This document shows, one piece after another, positions 34,287-43,780 of a DNA stretch of 64,000 nt. Every line of letters begins with the position of its first letter. Within the stretch, counting starts at the first letter, position 1. The stretch lies in assembly GCA_022787085.1 (NCBI GenBank), contig JALFVE010000028.1:62001-126000 (forward strand), in the 5' to 3' direction. The notes under the pieces were generated by a model. The model was not told where the DNA came from. It did not search any database and was given only the letters and a program-made list of their open reading frames with translations. This DNA comes from Oscillospiraceae bacterium (lineage in GTDB: Bacteria; Bacillota; Clostridia; Oscillospirales; Ruminococcaceae). The translations under genes were made by a program, and so were the position numbers.

Positions 34287-34453
34287 TGAGTGACAAGGTT
34301 TCATTTTTTCTCACTATTGTTATTTTTATTCTCTCTGCCGCTAACTGCGTTTTGAATATTATCGGCGGCAATTACGCTCTGGCTGTTATCTGGGGAATTG
34401 TGGCTGTGTGCAATATCATTTCAACAGTGCTGCGACTTAAAAATAAGAAGTGA
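34286..34453 (+). CDS. Small membrane protein (55 aa)
   Basis: 55 residues beginning MSDKVSFFLTIVIFILS and ending LRLKNKK. Two hydrophobic segments (about 5-24 and 29-47) with a Gly-Gly-Asn turn between them and a basic tail. The ATG overlaps the trmFO stop codon (TGATG) and GAGGGAGATG upstream can serve as Shine-Dalgarno, so translational coupling is likely. No family recognised. Conserved hydrophobic pattern and coupling make it a believable gene. Confidence 0.6.
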   Translation: MSDKVSFFLTIVIFILSAANCVLNIIGGNYALAVIWGIVAVCNIISTVLRLKNKK

Positions 34454-34518
34454 TACTGTGAATAATATTGTTTTCAAGTTTGAAAAAATCGTTGATTCTA
34501 CTGAAAGGAAGTAGCTAT

Positions 34519-35520
34519 ATGAATATTATCGTTGACGCATTCGGCGGAGACAATGCGCCTCTTGAGGTCATCAAGGGTGCGGCTCGGGCTGTTAAGGAGC
34601 TTGGCGTTGAAATTACTCTCACGGGAAATGAAAAAATTATTAAGGAGACTGCCGAAAAAAACGGCATAAGTCTCGATAAAATTTCAATTATACATACCGA
34701 ATCGGTCATTGACATTCATGAGGAGCCTACCGAGATCATCAAGAGCCGCAAGGACTGCTCAATGGCGGTTGGTCTGCAGGCTCTCGCCGATGACAAGGGC
34801 GACGCTTTTGTAAGTGCGGGCAGCACGGGCGCTCTGGTTGTGGGTGCGACCTTTATTGCAAAGAGGTTAAAGGGCGTTAAGCGTCCCGCTCTGGCTCCCA
34901 TCCTCCCCACGGCACAGGGTCATCTCATTCTTATGGACGGCGGCGCTAATGTGGAATGTCGTGCGGAAATGCTCATGCAGTTCGGTATTATGGGCAGCTG
35001 CTACATGGAAAAGGTCATGGGAATCAAGTCTCCCAAGGTGGGGCTTTTAAACGTGGGCACCGAGGATACCAAGGGCAGAGAGCTTGACAAGGAGGCTTAC
35101 AGGCTCCTCTCCAATGCTCCCGTGGATTTCTACGGCAATCTTGAGGCGAGAGAAATGCCCAAGGGCGTTTGTCAGGTGGCAGTTTCCGACGGTTTTACGG
35201 GTAATATTGCCTTAAAGCTTTATGAGGGCATGGGCTCTTTCTTTGCGGGCGAGCTTAAAGGTATGCTCACCGACGGTCTGACAGGCAAAATCGCCGCTCT
35301 CCTTATTATGAAAAAGGTGAAGGCTTTCAAGAAAAAGCTCGATTACAAGGAGGTCGGCGGCGCTGTTCTCATGGGCATTTCCAAGCCTGTTATCAAGGCT
35401 CACGGCAGCTCCGATGCAAAGGCTTTCTACAATGCCATCAGGCAGGCTAAAGCTTGCGTTGACGGAGATGTTATCGGTGAGATATCCCGTGCCCTTGAAA
35501 GCTGCAAGACCAAAAATTAA
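34519..35520 (+). CDS. plsX: Phosphate acyltransferase PlsX
   Basis: 333 residues. IIVDAFGGDNAPLEVIKGA at the start, VSAGSTGALVVGA (about 96-108) and LLNVGTEDTKGRE are PlsX hallmarks. It makes acyl-phosphate from acyl-ACP for phospholipid synthesis. The start at 34519 has AAAGGAAG 8 nt upstream. In many Firmicutes plsX is followed by acpP and rnc; here no acpP gene is seen between plsX and rnc. Confidence 0.97.
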   Translation: MNIIVDAFGGDNAPLEVIKGAARAVKELGVEITLTGNEKIIKETAEKNGISLDKISIIHTESVIDIHEEPTEIIKSRKDCSMAVGLQALADDKGDAFVSAGSTGALVVGATFIAKRLKGVKRPALAPILPTAQGHLILMDGGANVECRAEMLMQFGIMGSCYMEKVMGIKSPKVGLLNVGTEDTKGRELDKEAYRLLSNAPVDFYGNLEAREMPKGVCQVAVSDGFTGNIALKLYEGMGSFFAGELKGMLTDGLTGKIAALLIMKKVKAFKKKLDYKEVGGAVLMGISKPVIKAHGSSDAKAFYNAIRQAKACVDGDVIGEISRALESCKTKN

Positions 35521-35531
35521 CAAATTGTCTA

Positions 35532-35560
35532 TTGACATATTGAAACGTATGTGCTATAAT
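35532..35560 (+). promoter_or_regulatory. Consensus promoter directly before rnc
   Basis: TTGACA (35532-35537), 17-nt spacer, TATAAT (35555-35560). The expected start site (about 35567) falls inside the rnc Shine-Dalgarno AAAGGA (35565-35570), giving a leader of only about 14 nt. Confidence 0.82.
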
Positions 35561-35580
35561 TTAGAAAGGATATGTTAAAA

Positions 35581-36288
35581 ATGTCAGACAAGGAACTGAA
35601 CGAAAGGCTTTCTGCCTTTGAAGAAAAGATCGGCTACTGCTTCAATAACAAAAATCTTCTCCACGAGGCGCTTTCTCATTCCTCCTATGCCAATGAATGC
35701 AAAAAGGGAAGAAATTCAAATGAGAGGCTTGAATTTCTCGGTGACAGCGTGCTTTCCATCGTTATTTCCGAGCATCTTTTCAAGCATTTCAAGCATCTCC
35801 CCGAGGGCGAGCTTACCAAAATAAGAGCTTCTCTCGTTTGCGAAAAGGCGCTTTTTGAATTTTCAAAGCAGATTTCTTTAGGCGAATTTATTCTCCTCGG
35901 CAAGGGCGAGGAAAACACGGGGGGAAGAAACCGTCCCTCTATCGTTTCCGACGCTTTCGAGGCGGTCATTGCTGCTGTTTTCCTCGATGGCGGCATGGAG
36001 GCGGCAAGGGAATATGTGCTGGGCTTTATCCCCAAGGACCTTGACAGAAGCTCCGTTAAAAAGCTTCAGGATTACAAGACCATTCTGCAGGAAATTATTC
36101 AGAGAAATCCCGAGGAAAAGGTGGAGTACGTTCTCAGAAGTCAGTCGGGTCCCGATCATGACAGGCATTTTGTGGTTGAGGTCTGCCTGAACACCAACGT
36201 TATCGGTCACGGCGAGGGTCACAGCAAAAAACAGGCCGAACAGCAGGCGGCTAAGGAAGCATTGCGGCTTATGGGCTGCGAGGTTTAA
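35581..36288 (+). CDS. rnc: Ribonuclease III
   Basis: 235 residues. The nuclease signature ERLEFLGDSVL (about 39-49), the second acidic site DAFEAVIAAVFLDGG (about 121-135) and the C-terminal double-stranded RNA-binding domain (DYKTILQEIIQ to SKKQAEQQAAKEAL). Cleaves double-stranded RNA in rRNA and mRNA processing. The ATG at 35581 lies 10 nt after AAAGGA; an in-frame ATG at 35572 is too close to it. Precedes the radical SAM gene by 2 nt. Confidence 0.96.
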   Translation: MSDKELNERLSAFEEKIGYCFNNKNLLHEALSHSSYANECKKGRNSNERLEFLGDSVLSIVISEHLFKHFKHLPEGELTKIRASLVCEKALFEFSKQISLGEFILLGKGEENTGGRNRPSIVSDAFEAVIAAVFLDGGMEAAREYVLGFIPKDLDRSSVKKLQDYKTILQEIIQRNPEEKVEYVLRSQSGPDHDRHFVVEVCLNTNVIGHGEGHSKKQAEQQAAKEALRLMGCEV

Positions 36289-36290
36289 AG

Positions 36291-37343
36291 ATGGGTCACG
36301 GGAATATTTCTATTTTTATCCCTCATCTGGGCTGCCCCAATTCCTGCTCCTTCTGCGATCAGAAGATAATAAGCTCAACTTCTCATGCGCCCTCCCCCGA
36401 CGAGGCGGAGGACATTATCAAAGGGGCTTTTGAGAGGATAACAGACCCTTCGGACAGGGCTGATACCGAGATAGCTTTCTTCGGCGGCAGCTTTACCGCT
36501 ATTGACAGGGATTATATGACGGAGCTGCTCCAAAGGGCTTCAAAATATCTGAAAACCCCCGATAAGGACGGCTTTCGCGGTATAAGAATTTCTACTCGTC
36601 CCGACTGCATTGACGAGGAAATTCTTATGCTGCTGAAAAAATTCGGCGTTACGGCAATCGAGCTGGGGGCGCAGTCCATGTCGGACAGGGTGCTTGAAAT
36701 GAACAACAGAGGGCACTCCTCTGCTGATGTTATTCGGGCATCGGAAATGATAAAGGATTACGGCTTCGAGCTGGGTCTGCAGATGATGGTTGGGCTATAC
36801 GGCAGCACCGAAACAGACGAATATCACACTATGACGGAGTTTATTAAGATAGCTCCCAAAACTGCAAGGATATATCCCGTCTGCGTACTTGAGGGCACCC
36901 GTCTTGCCGAGCTTTACAAAAGCGGCGAATATGTTCTCTACCCATTTGAAAAGGCGGTGAATATCTGCGGCGTCACATACTGCGGGCTTACATCGGCGGG
37001 GATAAATGTTATCCGAATGGGGCTTCATGCTGAGGACGGTGTGGAGAAAAGAACCATTGCGGGATTTTATCACCCTGCTTTTGCGGATATCGTTCGTTCG
37101 GATATCGTTAAAGATGTCATTTTGAAATACTATATGTCTCATATGTCCGGGGAGGACAGAAATAAGACTATTGAAATAGAGGCTCCTCCGAAGCTTTACG
37201 GTGCAGTTTACGGACACAAAAGATCCAACAGGCTGTTTTTTGAATCGAAAGGGATTAAAATAATAGTATCCCAAAACACAAGTCTTTCACCAAATGAAAT
37301 TTCCATAAACAAGGACGTGCAGAATGTATTTAAAATCACTTGA
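36291..37343 (+). CDS. Radical SAM protein, Elp3-like
   Basis: 350 residues. The radical SAM cluster motif is Cys15-x3-Cys19-x2-Cys22 (GCPNSCSFC), followed by FFGGSFTAID and IRISTRPDCID, and QSMSDRVLEMNNRGHS, which match the Elp3/coproporphyrinogen-oxidase-like group. The acetyltransferase domain of true Elp3 is missing. Proteins of this type often lie between rnc and smc in Clostridia; the substrate is unknown. Its 3' end overlaps the smc start by 20 nt, so the two are coupled. Confidence 0.88.
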   Translation: MGHGNISIFIPHLGCPNSCSFCDQKIISSTSHAPSPDEAEDIIKGAFERITDPSDRADTEIAFFGGSFTAIDRDYMTELLQRASKYLKTPDKDGFRGIRISTRPDCIDEEILMLLKKFGVTAIELGAQSMSDRVLEMNNRGHSSADVIRASEMIKDYGFELGLQMMVGLYGSTETDEYHTMTEFIKIAPKTARIYPVCVLEGTRLAELYKSGEYVLYPFEKAVNICGVTYCGLTSAGINVIRMGLHAEDGVEKRTIAGFYHPAFADIVRSDIVKDVILKYYMSHMSGEDRNKTIEIEAPPKLYGAVYGHKRSNRLFFESKGIKIIVSQNTSLSPNEISINKDVQNVFKIT

Positions 37344-40300
37344 ATTACAGGGCTTCAAGTCCTTTCCCGATAAGATAAAGCTGGATTTCGGCAAGGGCAT
37401 TACGGCTGTTGTGGGTCCAAACGGAAGCGGAAAATCCAACATCGGCGACGCTGTTCGATGGGTGTTGGGCGAGCAGTCCTCTAAGACCCTCAGAGGCTCC
37501 AAAATGGAGGACGTTATTTTTGCGGGTACTCAGCTCCGCAAGCCCATGGGCTTCGCTGCGGTCACTCTTTGCATTGTGAACGACAAGGGTATTCTTAATA
37601 TCGACGCTCCCGAGGTCACTGTGACAAGAAAGCTTTACAGAAGCGGTGAGAGCGAATATCTTATTAATGGCGCTCAGGTGCGTCTCAAGGACGTTTCCGA
37701 GCTTTTTATGGACACGGGTCTCGGCAGGGACGGCTATTCAATTATCGGGCAGGGTCGTGTTGCGGAGATAGTTTCCTCCAAATCGGGCGAGAGAAGAAGC
37801 ATTTTCGAGGAAGCGGCGGGTATTTCTAAATTCCGTTTCAGAAAGGCGGAAGCTCAGAGGCGGCTTTCTCAGGCGGAGGAAAATATTCTGAGGCTTACGG
37901 ACATTATTTCCGAGCTGGAGAGCCGTGTGGAGCCCCTTCGGAAACAGTCCGAAAAAGCGGCGCAGTTTATTGAGCTTTCCGATGAGAAAAAGGCTCTGGA
38001 AATTACCGTTTGGGTCCACGAGCTTTCCGCTCTTCGTGAAAGGCTTTCCGAGCTTTCAGACAAGCTGCTTATCAACACCTCGGAATATTCCTCCTGCGAG
38101 GCGGACATTGAACGCCTTGAGGAGGAATACAGGGTCGTTTACAGCGAGATATCAAAGGGTAATATCCGCATTGAACAGCTCAGAAATGCTATTCTCGATG
38201 ATGAAAAGGCTAATACGGGGCTTCATGCGGACATTGCCGTTTACAAAAATGAGATCGTTCATTTTAATGAGAATATTGAAAATCTCGAAAAGCAGATGGA
38301 GACTGCTAAGCTCTCAGACAGCGAAAACAGGCGGCTCACCGAGGAAAAAATCAAGCTTATAGATCAGATCGGCAGAGACATTGAGCAGGCGGACAGGGAT
38401 TTTAACTCGGCTGCGGACAGGCTCAATGAGGCTGCGAGCAGGCAGGAGGGCTTTGAAAAGGAATTTTCGGGTCATGCTGCCGAGCTTAACAGGCTTTACA
38501 TCAGACAGTCTGAGCTGAAAGTGACTTCAAGCTCTCTCAGCAACTCCCTGATCGAGATAAAGGAGCAGGAGGCTGCCGCTTTAAAGCAGCTTGGATCTAT
38601 TGAGGAAAGCGGCAGGGATTTAGACAAGGAGCGTAAGGAGGTCACTGACGGGCTTGCGCTGCTGGATGAAAAAAAAGCAGAGCAGGAAAACCGCATCAGC
38701 GGCTTAAACAGGCTCTTTTCCGCAAAATCCGATAAGCTGAAAGCCGCCGATAAGGAGCTTTCCGAGCTTACTCTCGGTGTAAGGGACAAGGAAAACAGGA
38801 TAAGGCTCCTTAATGATCTGGAAAACAGCATGGAGGGCTTCGGTCATGCGGTAAAGCAGGCTCTTAAAGCGGGAAAAAGCGGCAGGATAAGCGGTATCAT
38901 CGGCTCTGTTGCTCAGATATTAAATGTTCCCTCGGAATACAGCGTGGCTGTGGAGACTGCTCTCGGCGGCGCTTTGCAGAACATTGTCACAGAGGACGAG
39001 GAAGCCGCTAAGCGCAGCATCCGTATGCTCAAGGATATGAATGCGGGTCGTGCTACCTTTCTTCCCATCACTTCAGTAAAGGGCAACAGGCTCAGCGAAA
39101 ACGGGCTTGAAGGCTGCAGCGGCTTTATTGCTTTAGGCTGCGATGTTGTTACATACGATGCTAAATTTATGGGTATCGTTAATTCGCTGCTGGGAAGGAC
39201 GGTTATTGCCGAGGACATCGACTGCGCAGGAAGCATTGCTAAAAAATTCGGTTATCGGTTTAAGATCGTTACGCTTGACGGTCAGGTGGTCAATGCGGGA
39301 GGCTCATTCACGGGCGGTTCCGCTAACCGTTCATCGGGCGTTCTTACACGAAAAAATGAGATAGAACGTTTAAATACAGAGCTTTCTGAAGATAACGGCA
39401 GGCTTTCGGATATGAAAGCAAAAGCTTCCGTACTTAAAGCCGAGGTCGATAAAATGAGAATTGACCTTGAGGCGGCTAATGACGAGCTTCGCATTATTGA
39501 GCAGGACAGGATACGCTTCGAAGCGGAGATAAAGCGCATTGAGCAGGTGGCAAGGCAGAGCGAATCGGGCAGAAAAAATGCCGAGGAGCTTCTGGGACGG
39601 CTTAAAAAGCGTTATGAAGACGCCGAAAATTCTGCCGAAAAAACTGCCGCTGAGCTGGAATCCGTTGACAGGCTCATTGCTGACGGCGAGGACAAATCCG
39701 GCAGGGACGGCGCTCTCCTTGAAAAGCTCAAGGCGGAAAGAGACAATATTTCTTCGGAAATGTCCGCTTTGAAAATCCGCAGGGCTGAGCTTGAAAAGGA
39801 CAGGGAAGCCGCTAAGGAAAGCCTTGCAGCTCTCGAGGAGCAGAGCAGAAGCATTGGCGACAGCTCTGTAAAATCCGCTCTTGCAATCGAAGAACAGAAA
39901 AAGCTCATTGCCGAAAGAGAGGAGCTTATCCGTGAGAGGGAGACTTCACTAAAGGGTGCGGGCGACCGCACTGCCGAGAAAAAAGCTCAGATTTACGAGG
40001 CGCAGCAAAAAAATCTGGAGATGGAAAAGCGTTCGGGCGAGATACGAAGTCAGATAAAGGACGCTAATGCCCAGAAGGAAAAATTCGGTGCGGAAAAGAC
40101 CCGTCTGGAGGAGCGTCAGAGAACTTCTCAGCTCTCCTATGACAAGATAGTTTCGGATATGGCGGAGCAATATGAGCTTTATCCCTCCGAGGCAGAGGGT
40201 ATTGCGCTTAAAGGTGCGGATATAAATGAGATAAACATGAGACTCGGCTCCGTTAAGCAGAAGATAAGGTCCCTCGGTACGGTAAATCTGGCGGCTATCG

Positions 40301-40890
40301 AGGAATACAAGGAGGTCTCCGAGAGATACGAATTTATGTCGGGTCAGCTTTCCGATGTGAACAGCTCCAAACGTGAGCTTGAAAAGCTTATTGACGAGCT
40401 GACCGAGACTATGAAAAAGAAATTCTCCGAGAGCTTTGACATTATCAACAGCAATTTCAAACAGATATTTACCGAGCTTTTCGGCGGAGGCAAGGCTGAG
40501 CTGGCTCTTACCGACCCCGAGGATGTTCTTGAGTCGGGAATCGAGATAAATGTGGCTCCCCCCGGAAAGGTCATCAAGAGCCTTTCACTGCTTTCGGGCG
40601 GCGAGCAGGCATTTGTGGCTATTGCAATTTATTTCGCTATTTTGCGGCTTCGTCCCGCTCCCTTCTGTATTCTTGACGAGATCGAGGCGGCGCTTGATGA
40701 CATGAACGTTACCAGATATGCCAAATATCTTCATAATTTTACCGACACCACTCAGTTTATCACCGTTACTCACCGTCGGGGAACTATGGAAGAGGCTGAC
40801 GTTATGTACGGCGTTACCATGCAGGAAAAGGGCATTTCAAGGCTTCTGAAAATGGAGCAGCCCCCTGCCGACGAGGAGAATGAGGAATGA
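37324..40890 (+). CDS. smc: Chromosome segregation ATPase SMC
   Basis: 1188 residues, full length. Walker A GPNGSGKSNI (32-41), long coiled coils (about 170-500 and 680-1000), a glycine-rich hinge (about 510-670), and the C-terminal signature LLSGGEQAF plus Walker B FCILDEIEAALDD. The signature reads SGGEQA where most SMCs have SGGEKA. SMC with ScpAB organises and segregates the chromosome. Overlaps the upstream radical SAM gene by 20 nt and the downstream DinB-like gene by 4 nt. Confidence 0.97.
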   Translation: MYLKSLELQGFKSFPDKIKLDFGKGITAVVGPNGSGKSNIGDAVRWVLGEQSSKTLRGSKMEDVIFAGTQLRKPMGFAAVTLCIVNDKGILNIDAPEVTVTRKLYRSGESEYLINGAQVRLKDVSELFMDTGLGRDGYSIIGQGRVAEIVSSKSGERRSIFEEAAGISKFRFRKAEAQRRLSQAEENILRLTDIISELESRVEPLRKQSEKAAQFIELSDEKKALEITVWVHELSALRERLSELSDKLLINTSEYSSCEADIERLEEEYRVVYSEISKGNIRIEQLRNAILDDEKANTGLHADIAVYKNEIVHFNENIENLEKQMETAKLSDSENRRLTEEKIKLIDQIGRDIEQADRDFNSAADRLNEAASRQEGFEKEFSGHAAELNRLYIRQSELKVTSSSLSNSLIEIKEQEAAALKQLGSIEESGRDLDKERKEVTDGLALLDEKKAEQENRISGLNRLFSAKSDKLKAADKELSELTLGVRDKENRIRLLNDLENSMEGFGHAVKQALKAGKSGRISGIIGSVAQILNVPSEYSVAVETALGGALQNIVTEDEEAAKRSIRMLKDMNAGRATFLPITSVKGNRLSENGLEGCSGFIALGCDVVTYDAKFMGIVNSLLGRTVIAEDIDCAGSIAKKFGYRFKIVTLDGQVVNAGGSFTGGSANRSSGVLTRKNEIERLNTELSEDNGRLSDMKAKASVLKAEVDKMRIDLEAANDELRIIEQDRIRFEAEIKRIEQVARQSESGRKNAEELLGRLKKRYEDAENSAEKTAAELESVDRLIADGEDKSGRDGALLEKLKAERDNISSEMSALKIRRAELEKDREAAKESLAALEEQSRSIGDSSVKSALAIEEQKKLIAEREELIRERETSLKGAGDRTAEKKAQIYEAQQKNLEMEKRSGEIRSQIKDANAQKEKFGAEKTRLEERQRTSQLSYDKIVSDMAEQYELYPSEAEGIALKGADINEINMRLGSVKQKIRSLGTVNLAAIEEYKEVSERYEFMSGQLSDVNSSKRELEKLIDELTETMKKKFSESFDIINSNFKQIFTELFGGGKAELALTDPEDVLESGIEINVAPPGKVIKSLSLLSGGEQAFVAIAIYFAILRLRPAPFCILDEIEAALDDMNVTRYAKYLHNFTDTTQFITVTHRRGTMEEADVMYGVTMQEKGISRLLKMEQPPADEENEE

Positions 40891-41534
40891 AATATTTCGG
40901 GAACGACCTTGGCTCACTCCACAAGGAGCTGAGCGGGATCATCCGTAAAAAGGGAAAATTTTCCGAGGCAAGAGAGCTTTTCAATAAGCTTCATTCACAG
41001 CTTCACAGCAGTGCTGTTTACGGCTGCGGTGATACCGAATTTGACAGGCTGATGAATGGAATAAACGGGCAGAACTGCGGCTCCGCTTTATGGGAGCTTT
41101 GGCATATTTCCCGAATCGAGGATATTACGGCGGGAATACTTATTGACGGCGGCGGACAGGTCTTTTCTGCGGATACTGCCGAAAAAATCGGCTCTCCCGT
41201 TTTTGATACGGGCAATGCCATGACCGATGATGAGATTTTGGAATTTGCTTCGAGAGTGTCTCTCAATGCGCTGCTTGATTACAGAAATGCTGTGGGCAGG
41301 CGCACTCGTGAGATAATTTCCCGAATGACTGATGCTGACGTGAAAAGACGATTCCCCGATGAAGCAAGAGAAATGCTTTTTTCATCGGGCGGGCTTATTC
41401 ATCATCCCGATTCGGAATGGCTTGCCGATTACTGGCTGTCAAAGGACTGTGCAGGGCTCATTCTTATGCCGCTGACAAGGCATCAGCTCCTTCATCTGAA
41501 TCAGTGCGGTCAGTATTTTGCAAAATTAAAATAA
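40887..41534 (+). CDS. DinB-like four-helix protein
   Basis: 215 residues. Helical, with LWELWHISRIEDI (about 69-81) and a late TRHQLLHLNQ (about 195-204), giving His residues placed like the metal ligands of DinB/YfiT-type four-helix bundles. Family assignment is from this pattern only. The gene overlaps smc by 4 nt and precedes the ftsY promoter region by about 45 nt. Function unknown; possibly a thiol- or metal-dependent transferase. Confidence 0.6.
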   Translation: MKYFGNDLGSLHKELSGIIRKKGKFSEARELFNKLHSQLHSSAVYGCGDTEFDRLMNGINGQNCGSALWELWHISRIEDITAGILIDGGGQVFSADTAEKIGSPVFDTGNAMTDDEILEFASRVSLNALLDYRNAVGRRTREIISRMTDADVKRRFPDEAREMLFSSGGLIHHPDSEWLADYWLSKDCAGLILMPLTRHQLLHLNQCGQYFAKLK

Positions 41535-41631
41535 CTTTATATTTAATAAATTATTAAACATTATTTCGAGTGTTTATTCTATAATATATTTATCAGGTCA
41601 TTTTTCTATAATTTACGGGAGGCTGACGCAT

Positions 41632-42894
41632 ATGGGCTTTTTTGAAAAAATTGCCGAGGGTATCAGAAAAACAAGGGACTCTATGATGGGGAAGGTCAAT
41701 TCTCTGCTTAATTCCTTCACTAAAATTGATGAGGACTTTTTTGAGGAGCTTGAGGAAACTCTCATTATGTGCGACATCGGCGTTCAGACCTCCATGGATA
41801 TCTGCGCTGAGCTGAGAAAGGCTGTTAAGGAAAAGGGCATTAAGGAGCCTGCGCTTATAAAGGACGAGCTGAAAAGGATAATTGCCGAAATGCTCGGCGA
41901 GGATCAGCGGCTCGACATCTCAAGCAAGCCTGCGGTCATTCTCGTTATCGGAGTGAACGGTGCGGGCAAGACCACCACCATCGGCAAGCTTGCCGCAAGA
42001 TTCGTTTCCGAGGGCAAAAAGGTCGTTGTGGCGGCGGCTGATACCTTCCGTGCGGCTGCCATAGATCAGCTTCAGGTCTGGGTCGAGAGAGCGGGCGCCG
42101 AGATAGTCAAGCACGCCGAAGGCTCCGACCCTGCGGCTGTGGTTTTTGACGCTATCACCGCTGCAAAGGCGAGGGGTGCGGACGTTGTTATCTGCGACAC
42201 TGCGGGCAGGCTCCACAACAAGAAAAATCTTATGGACGAGCTGAAAAAGATCACAAGGATATGCCGTCAGCAGGCTGAGGGCTGCTCCCTTGAGACTCTT
42301 CTCGTTCTTGATGCCACTACGGGTCAGAATGCGGTAAATCAGGCTAAGCTTTTCTCCGAAACTGCGGATATTACGGGTATTGTGCTCACAAAGCTTGACG
42401 GCACTGCCAAGGGCGGCATTATCATTACCATACACCGAGAGCTGGGCATTCCCGTTAAGCTGGTGGGCGTGGGCGAGAAGGTTGACGATCTGATGGATTT
42501 CTCCGCTCACGATTATGCGGAGGCTTTGTTCGTTTCCGAAACGGATTTCAGCGGAAATTATGAGAGGCTTACGGGCGGCGAGGAGGAGCTTTCGGATGAT
42601 AATGATATTATTTCCGAGTATCCCGCTGCTGAGGAGGTAATTCCCGAGGATATTACCGAAGAGGATGCTGTTCGGGAGGAAAATATTCCGGAGGATATTC
42701 CCGATTCGGAAGAAGTGCTTGAGGAAAGCATTGCTGAGGAGGAAGCTCCCGAGGATATTGCTGAGGAAACAGATGATGATCCCGATATCTCCGAGGAGGA
42801 AAAGCCTGCGGAAAAGAAGAGCCTGAAGGACGGCAAATTCGGCTTCCTGTTCAAGGAGATCACATTCGGAAAAAAGAAAAAGGACGATGAATGA
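41632..42894 (+). CDS. ftsY: Signal recognition particle receptor FtsY with C-terminal acidic tail
   Basis: 420 residues. The N domain begins at residue 1 (no acidic N-terminal A domain), followed by the G domain with G1 GVNGAGKTT (107-115), DTFRAAAIDQL, DTAGRLHNKKNLMDEL, TKLDGTAKGG and VGVGEKVDDLMDF; NG ends near residue 300. Residues 315-400 are extremely Glu/Asp-rich, and the end (about 400-420) is basic with FGFLFKEITFGKKKK. FtsY docks SRP-ribosome complexes at the membrane. In E. coli-type FtsY the acidic region is N-terminal; here it is moved to the C-terminus. Overlaps rdgB by 4 nt. Confidence 0.95.
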   Translation: MGFFEKIAEGIRKTRDSMMGKVNSLLNSFTKIDEDFFEELEETLIMCDIGVQTSMDICAELRKAVKEKGIKEPALIKDELKRIIAEMLGEDQRLDISSKPAVILVIGVNGAGKTTTIGKLAARFVSEGKKVVVAAADTFRAAAIDQLQVWVERAGAEIVKHAEGSDPAAVVFDAITAAKARGADVVICDTAGRLHNKKNLMDELKKITRICRQQAEGCSLETLLVLDATTGQNAVNQAKLFSETADITGIVLTKLDGTAKGGIIITIHRELGIPVKLVGVGEKVDDLMDFSAHDYAEALFVSETDFSGNYERLTGGEEELSDDNDIISEYPAAEEVIPEDITEEDAVREENIPEDIPDSEEVLEESIAEEEAPEDIAEETDDDPDISEEEKPAEKKSLKDGKFGFLFKEITFGKKKKDDE

Positions 42895-43472
42895 TTATGA
42901 AGATAATTCTTGCTTCAAACAATAAAAATAAGCTTCGTGAGTTCCGTGAGATCCTTGAGCCTGCGGGCTTTGAGGTCATTTCCCAGAGCGAGGCGGGTGC
43001 TGACATCGAGGTTGAGGAAACCGGAACCACCTTTGAGGAAAACGCTTATCTCAAGGCAAAGGCTATTTATGAAATGATGAAGCTGCCTGTTATTGCCGAT
43101 GACAGCGGTCTTGAGGTGGATGCATTAAACGGCGCTCCGGGCATATATTCCGCAAGATATGCAGAGGAAGGAAAGCGATGCGCAAGGGTCCTTTCCGAGC
43201 TTGAGGGCGTTCCCGATGAAAAGAGGACCGCAAGATTTATCTGCTGCATATGCTACATTGACGAAACGGGCGGAAAGCACATTGTCAAGGGTGCCTGCGA
43301 GGGCAAGATAGGCTATGAAAAGCGGGGCACAAACGGTTTCGGCTATGACCCTATTTTTATGTTCGGCGACAAAAGCTTTGCGGAAATTTCTGCGGAGGAG
43401 AAGAACAGTGTGAGCCACAGGAGCGTGGCTTTAAAGAAGTTTGAGGAAGTTATCAAAGGAGAGAAGAAATAA
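42891..43472 (+). CDS. rdgB: XTP/dITP diphosphatase (non-canonical purine NTP pyrophosphatase)
   Basis: 193 residues. ASNNKNKLREF near the start, DDSGLEVDALNGAPGIYSARYA (quoted in part: DDSGLEVDALNGAPG) and the GYDPIF and SHRSVALKKF motifs define the HAM1/RdgB family. It removes ITP, dITP and XTP from the pools. Two in-frame ATGs (42891, 42897); the first has AAGGA at 6 nt. Overlaps ftsY by 4 nt and yhbY by 1 nt. Confidence 0.95.
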   Translation: MIMKIILASNNKNKLREFREILEPAGFEVISQSEAGADIEVEETGTTFEENAYLKAKAIYEMMKLPVIADDSGLEVDALNGAPGIYSARYAEEGKRCARVLSELEGVPDEKRTARFICCICYIDETGGKHIVKGACEGKIGYEKRGTNGFGYDPIFMFGDKSFAEISAEEKNSVSHRSVALKKFEEVIKGEKK

Positions 43473-43780
43473 TGCTTACAAGCAAACAAAGGGCTTATTT
43501 AAGAGGTATCGCCGCAAAGGAGGACACCATTTTTCAGGTGGGCAAGGGCGGCATTAACGAAAATCTTATCACTCAGGTGAACGACGCTCTCAAGGCGAGA
43601 GAGATCGTTAAATTAAAGGTTCTGGAAACCGCTATGCTTTCCGCTGCCGAGGCTGCTTCGGAAATTGCCGAGGCTACAAGATCCGAGGTGGTCCAGACCA
43701 TCGGCAACAAGCTGGTGCTTTTCAAGAGAAATCCTCAGGAGCCTAAGATAGAGCTGCCAAAGGCAGATAAGAAAAAGTGA
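43472..43780 (+). CDS. yhbY: YhbY-type CRM-domain RNA-binding protein
   Basis: 102 residues, the full CRM (YhbY) domain. LTSKQRAYLRGIAAKEDTIFQVGKGG (opening about 25 residues) with the GKGG loop matches ribosome-associated YhbY/YqeI. It binds precursor 50S particles. Belongs to the compact unit rdgB-yhbY-nadD-yqeK-rsfS, as in Bacillus yqeI-nadD-yqeK-rsfS. Confidence 0.93.
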   Translation: MLTSKQRAYLRGIAAKEDTIFQVGKGGINENLITQVNDALKAREIVKLKVLETAMLSAAEAASEIAEATRSEVVQTIGNKLVLFKRNPQEPKIELPKADKKK

